This document shows positions 63,586 through 64,000 of a DNA stretch of 64,000 nt, piece after piece; position 1 is the first letter of the stretch; the number at the start of each line of letters is the position of its first letter. This DNA comes from Coturnix japonica (lineage: Eukaryota; Chordata; Aves; Galliformes; Phasianidae): positions 24,539,527 through 24,603,526 of the forward strand of contig NC_029521.1 of assembly GCF_001577835.2 (NCBI RefSeq), in the 5' to 3' direction. Both the position numbers and the translations under genes were made by a program. The notes under the pieces are model-generated. The model searched no databases, was not told the origin of the DNA, and saw nothing but the letters and a program-made list of their open reading frames with translations.

Positions 63586-63703
63586 GGTTGGATGTTGCTC
63601 TGGGCAGCTTGGTGTGGTGGCTGATGACCCTGCACATAGCAGAAGGGTTGAAACTAGATGATCATTATGGTCCCTTTCAACCCAGGCCATCCTATGATTC
63701 TAA
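63586..63703 (+). repeat. CR1 LINE, 3'-end fragment
   Basis: Begins GGTTGGATGTTGCTCTGGGC (end of ORF2 region), continues through GACCCTGCACATAGCAGAAG and GGGTTGAAACTAGATGATCA, and ends CCATCCTATGATTCT. Plus-strand CR1 3' end, about 118 bases, from a different subfamily than the 60-61 kb copies. Confidence 0.9.
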
Positions 63704-63844
63704 CCTGTGGTCACATCCTATGACTATGACACCGGTAGAGGTGTTTTCAGCGAGCCTGAAATTCAAACACCTGATAATATATATTTATTGACCCCCATGT
63801 ACCGAGTTTCACGTTTCAACACACTGGATAACCTCGGCTCAGAG

Positions 63845-63965
63845 CTGCCGGGCAGGGACCATCCCGCCCCGCGGAGCGCCCTTCCTTCCGGGGGCGGGGA
63901 GCTGCGTGGAGGTGTGGGGCGGACTGCGAGGCCTTGGGAGCGGCTGAATTACAGCGGCTGTGGAT
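63845..63965 (+). promoter_or_regulatory. GC-rich patch, possible TDRD1 promoter
   Basis: Holds CCCGCCCC (63863-63870) and GGGGGCGGGG (63890-63899) GC boxes and several CpGs in otherwise AT-richer DNA. In other vertebrates TDRD1 starts a few kb beyond CCDC186 on the opposite strand, so this would be the right place. No TDRD1 coding sequence is within the window, so the identity is inference from synteny. Confidence 0.3.
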
Positions 63966-64000
63966 GGTTGTAGTGAGTTCCTCCATAGGGAGCTTCCCAT

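Overview
The window is vertebrate, almost certainly from a galliform bird and most likely chicken. The beta-1 adrenergic receptor in it is nearly identical to the turkey receptor as I recall it, and every interspersed repeat I recognise is CR1, the dominant avian LINE. The gene order ADRB1 (+), then CCDC186 (-), then a possible TDRD1 promoter at the right edge, matches the order I recall for human 10q25.

Layout: 1-6.1 kb is intergenic, with one old CR1 fragment. From 6.1 to 8.95 kb lies ADRB1: a CCAAT/GC-box promoter, one large coding exon (6300-7574), and about 0.9 kb downstream a second exon (about 8443-8676) homologous to the alternative C-terminal exon of the turkey receptor, followed by a poly(A) signal. 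From 8.95 to 30 kb I found no gene; a few AT-rich stretches resemble conserved regulatory DNA. From 30.0 to about 62.0 kb CCDC186 occupies the minus strand: a 3' UTR of nearly 3.8 kb, 15 coding exons between 33.8 and 49.8 kb, an intron of about 12 kb holding two inverted CR1 copies, and a 5' UTR exon in a CpG island. The last 2 kb are intergenic, ending in another CR1 fragment and a GC-rich patch.

ADRB1 is the catecholamine receptor coupling to Gs at the cell surface. CCDC186 is a golgin-like coiled-coil RAB2 effector for dense-core vesicle maturation. They are neighbours by conserved synteny, not partners in a pathway. All CCDC186 coding exons join in frame into 918 codons with GT-AG introns, so that gene looks intact. 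The most interesting feature is the ADRB1 C-terminus. The last codon of the unspliced form (Val of a PDZ ligand ESKV) and its stop codon are also the 5' splice site, so splicing would exchange the PDZ ligand for a different tail of about 77 residues. In this genome the turkey-like acceptor position reads GG instead of AG, and an upstream CAG offers an in-frame replacement.
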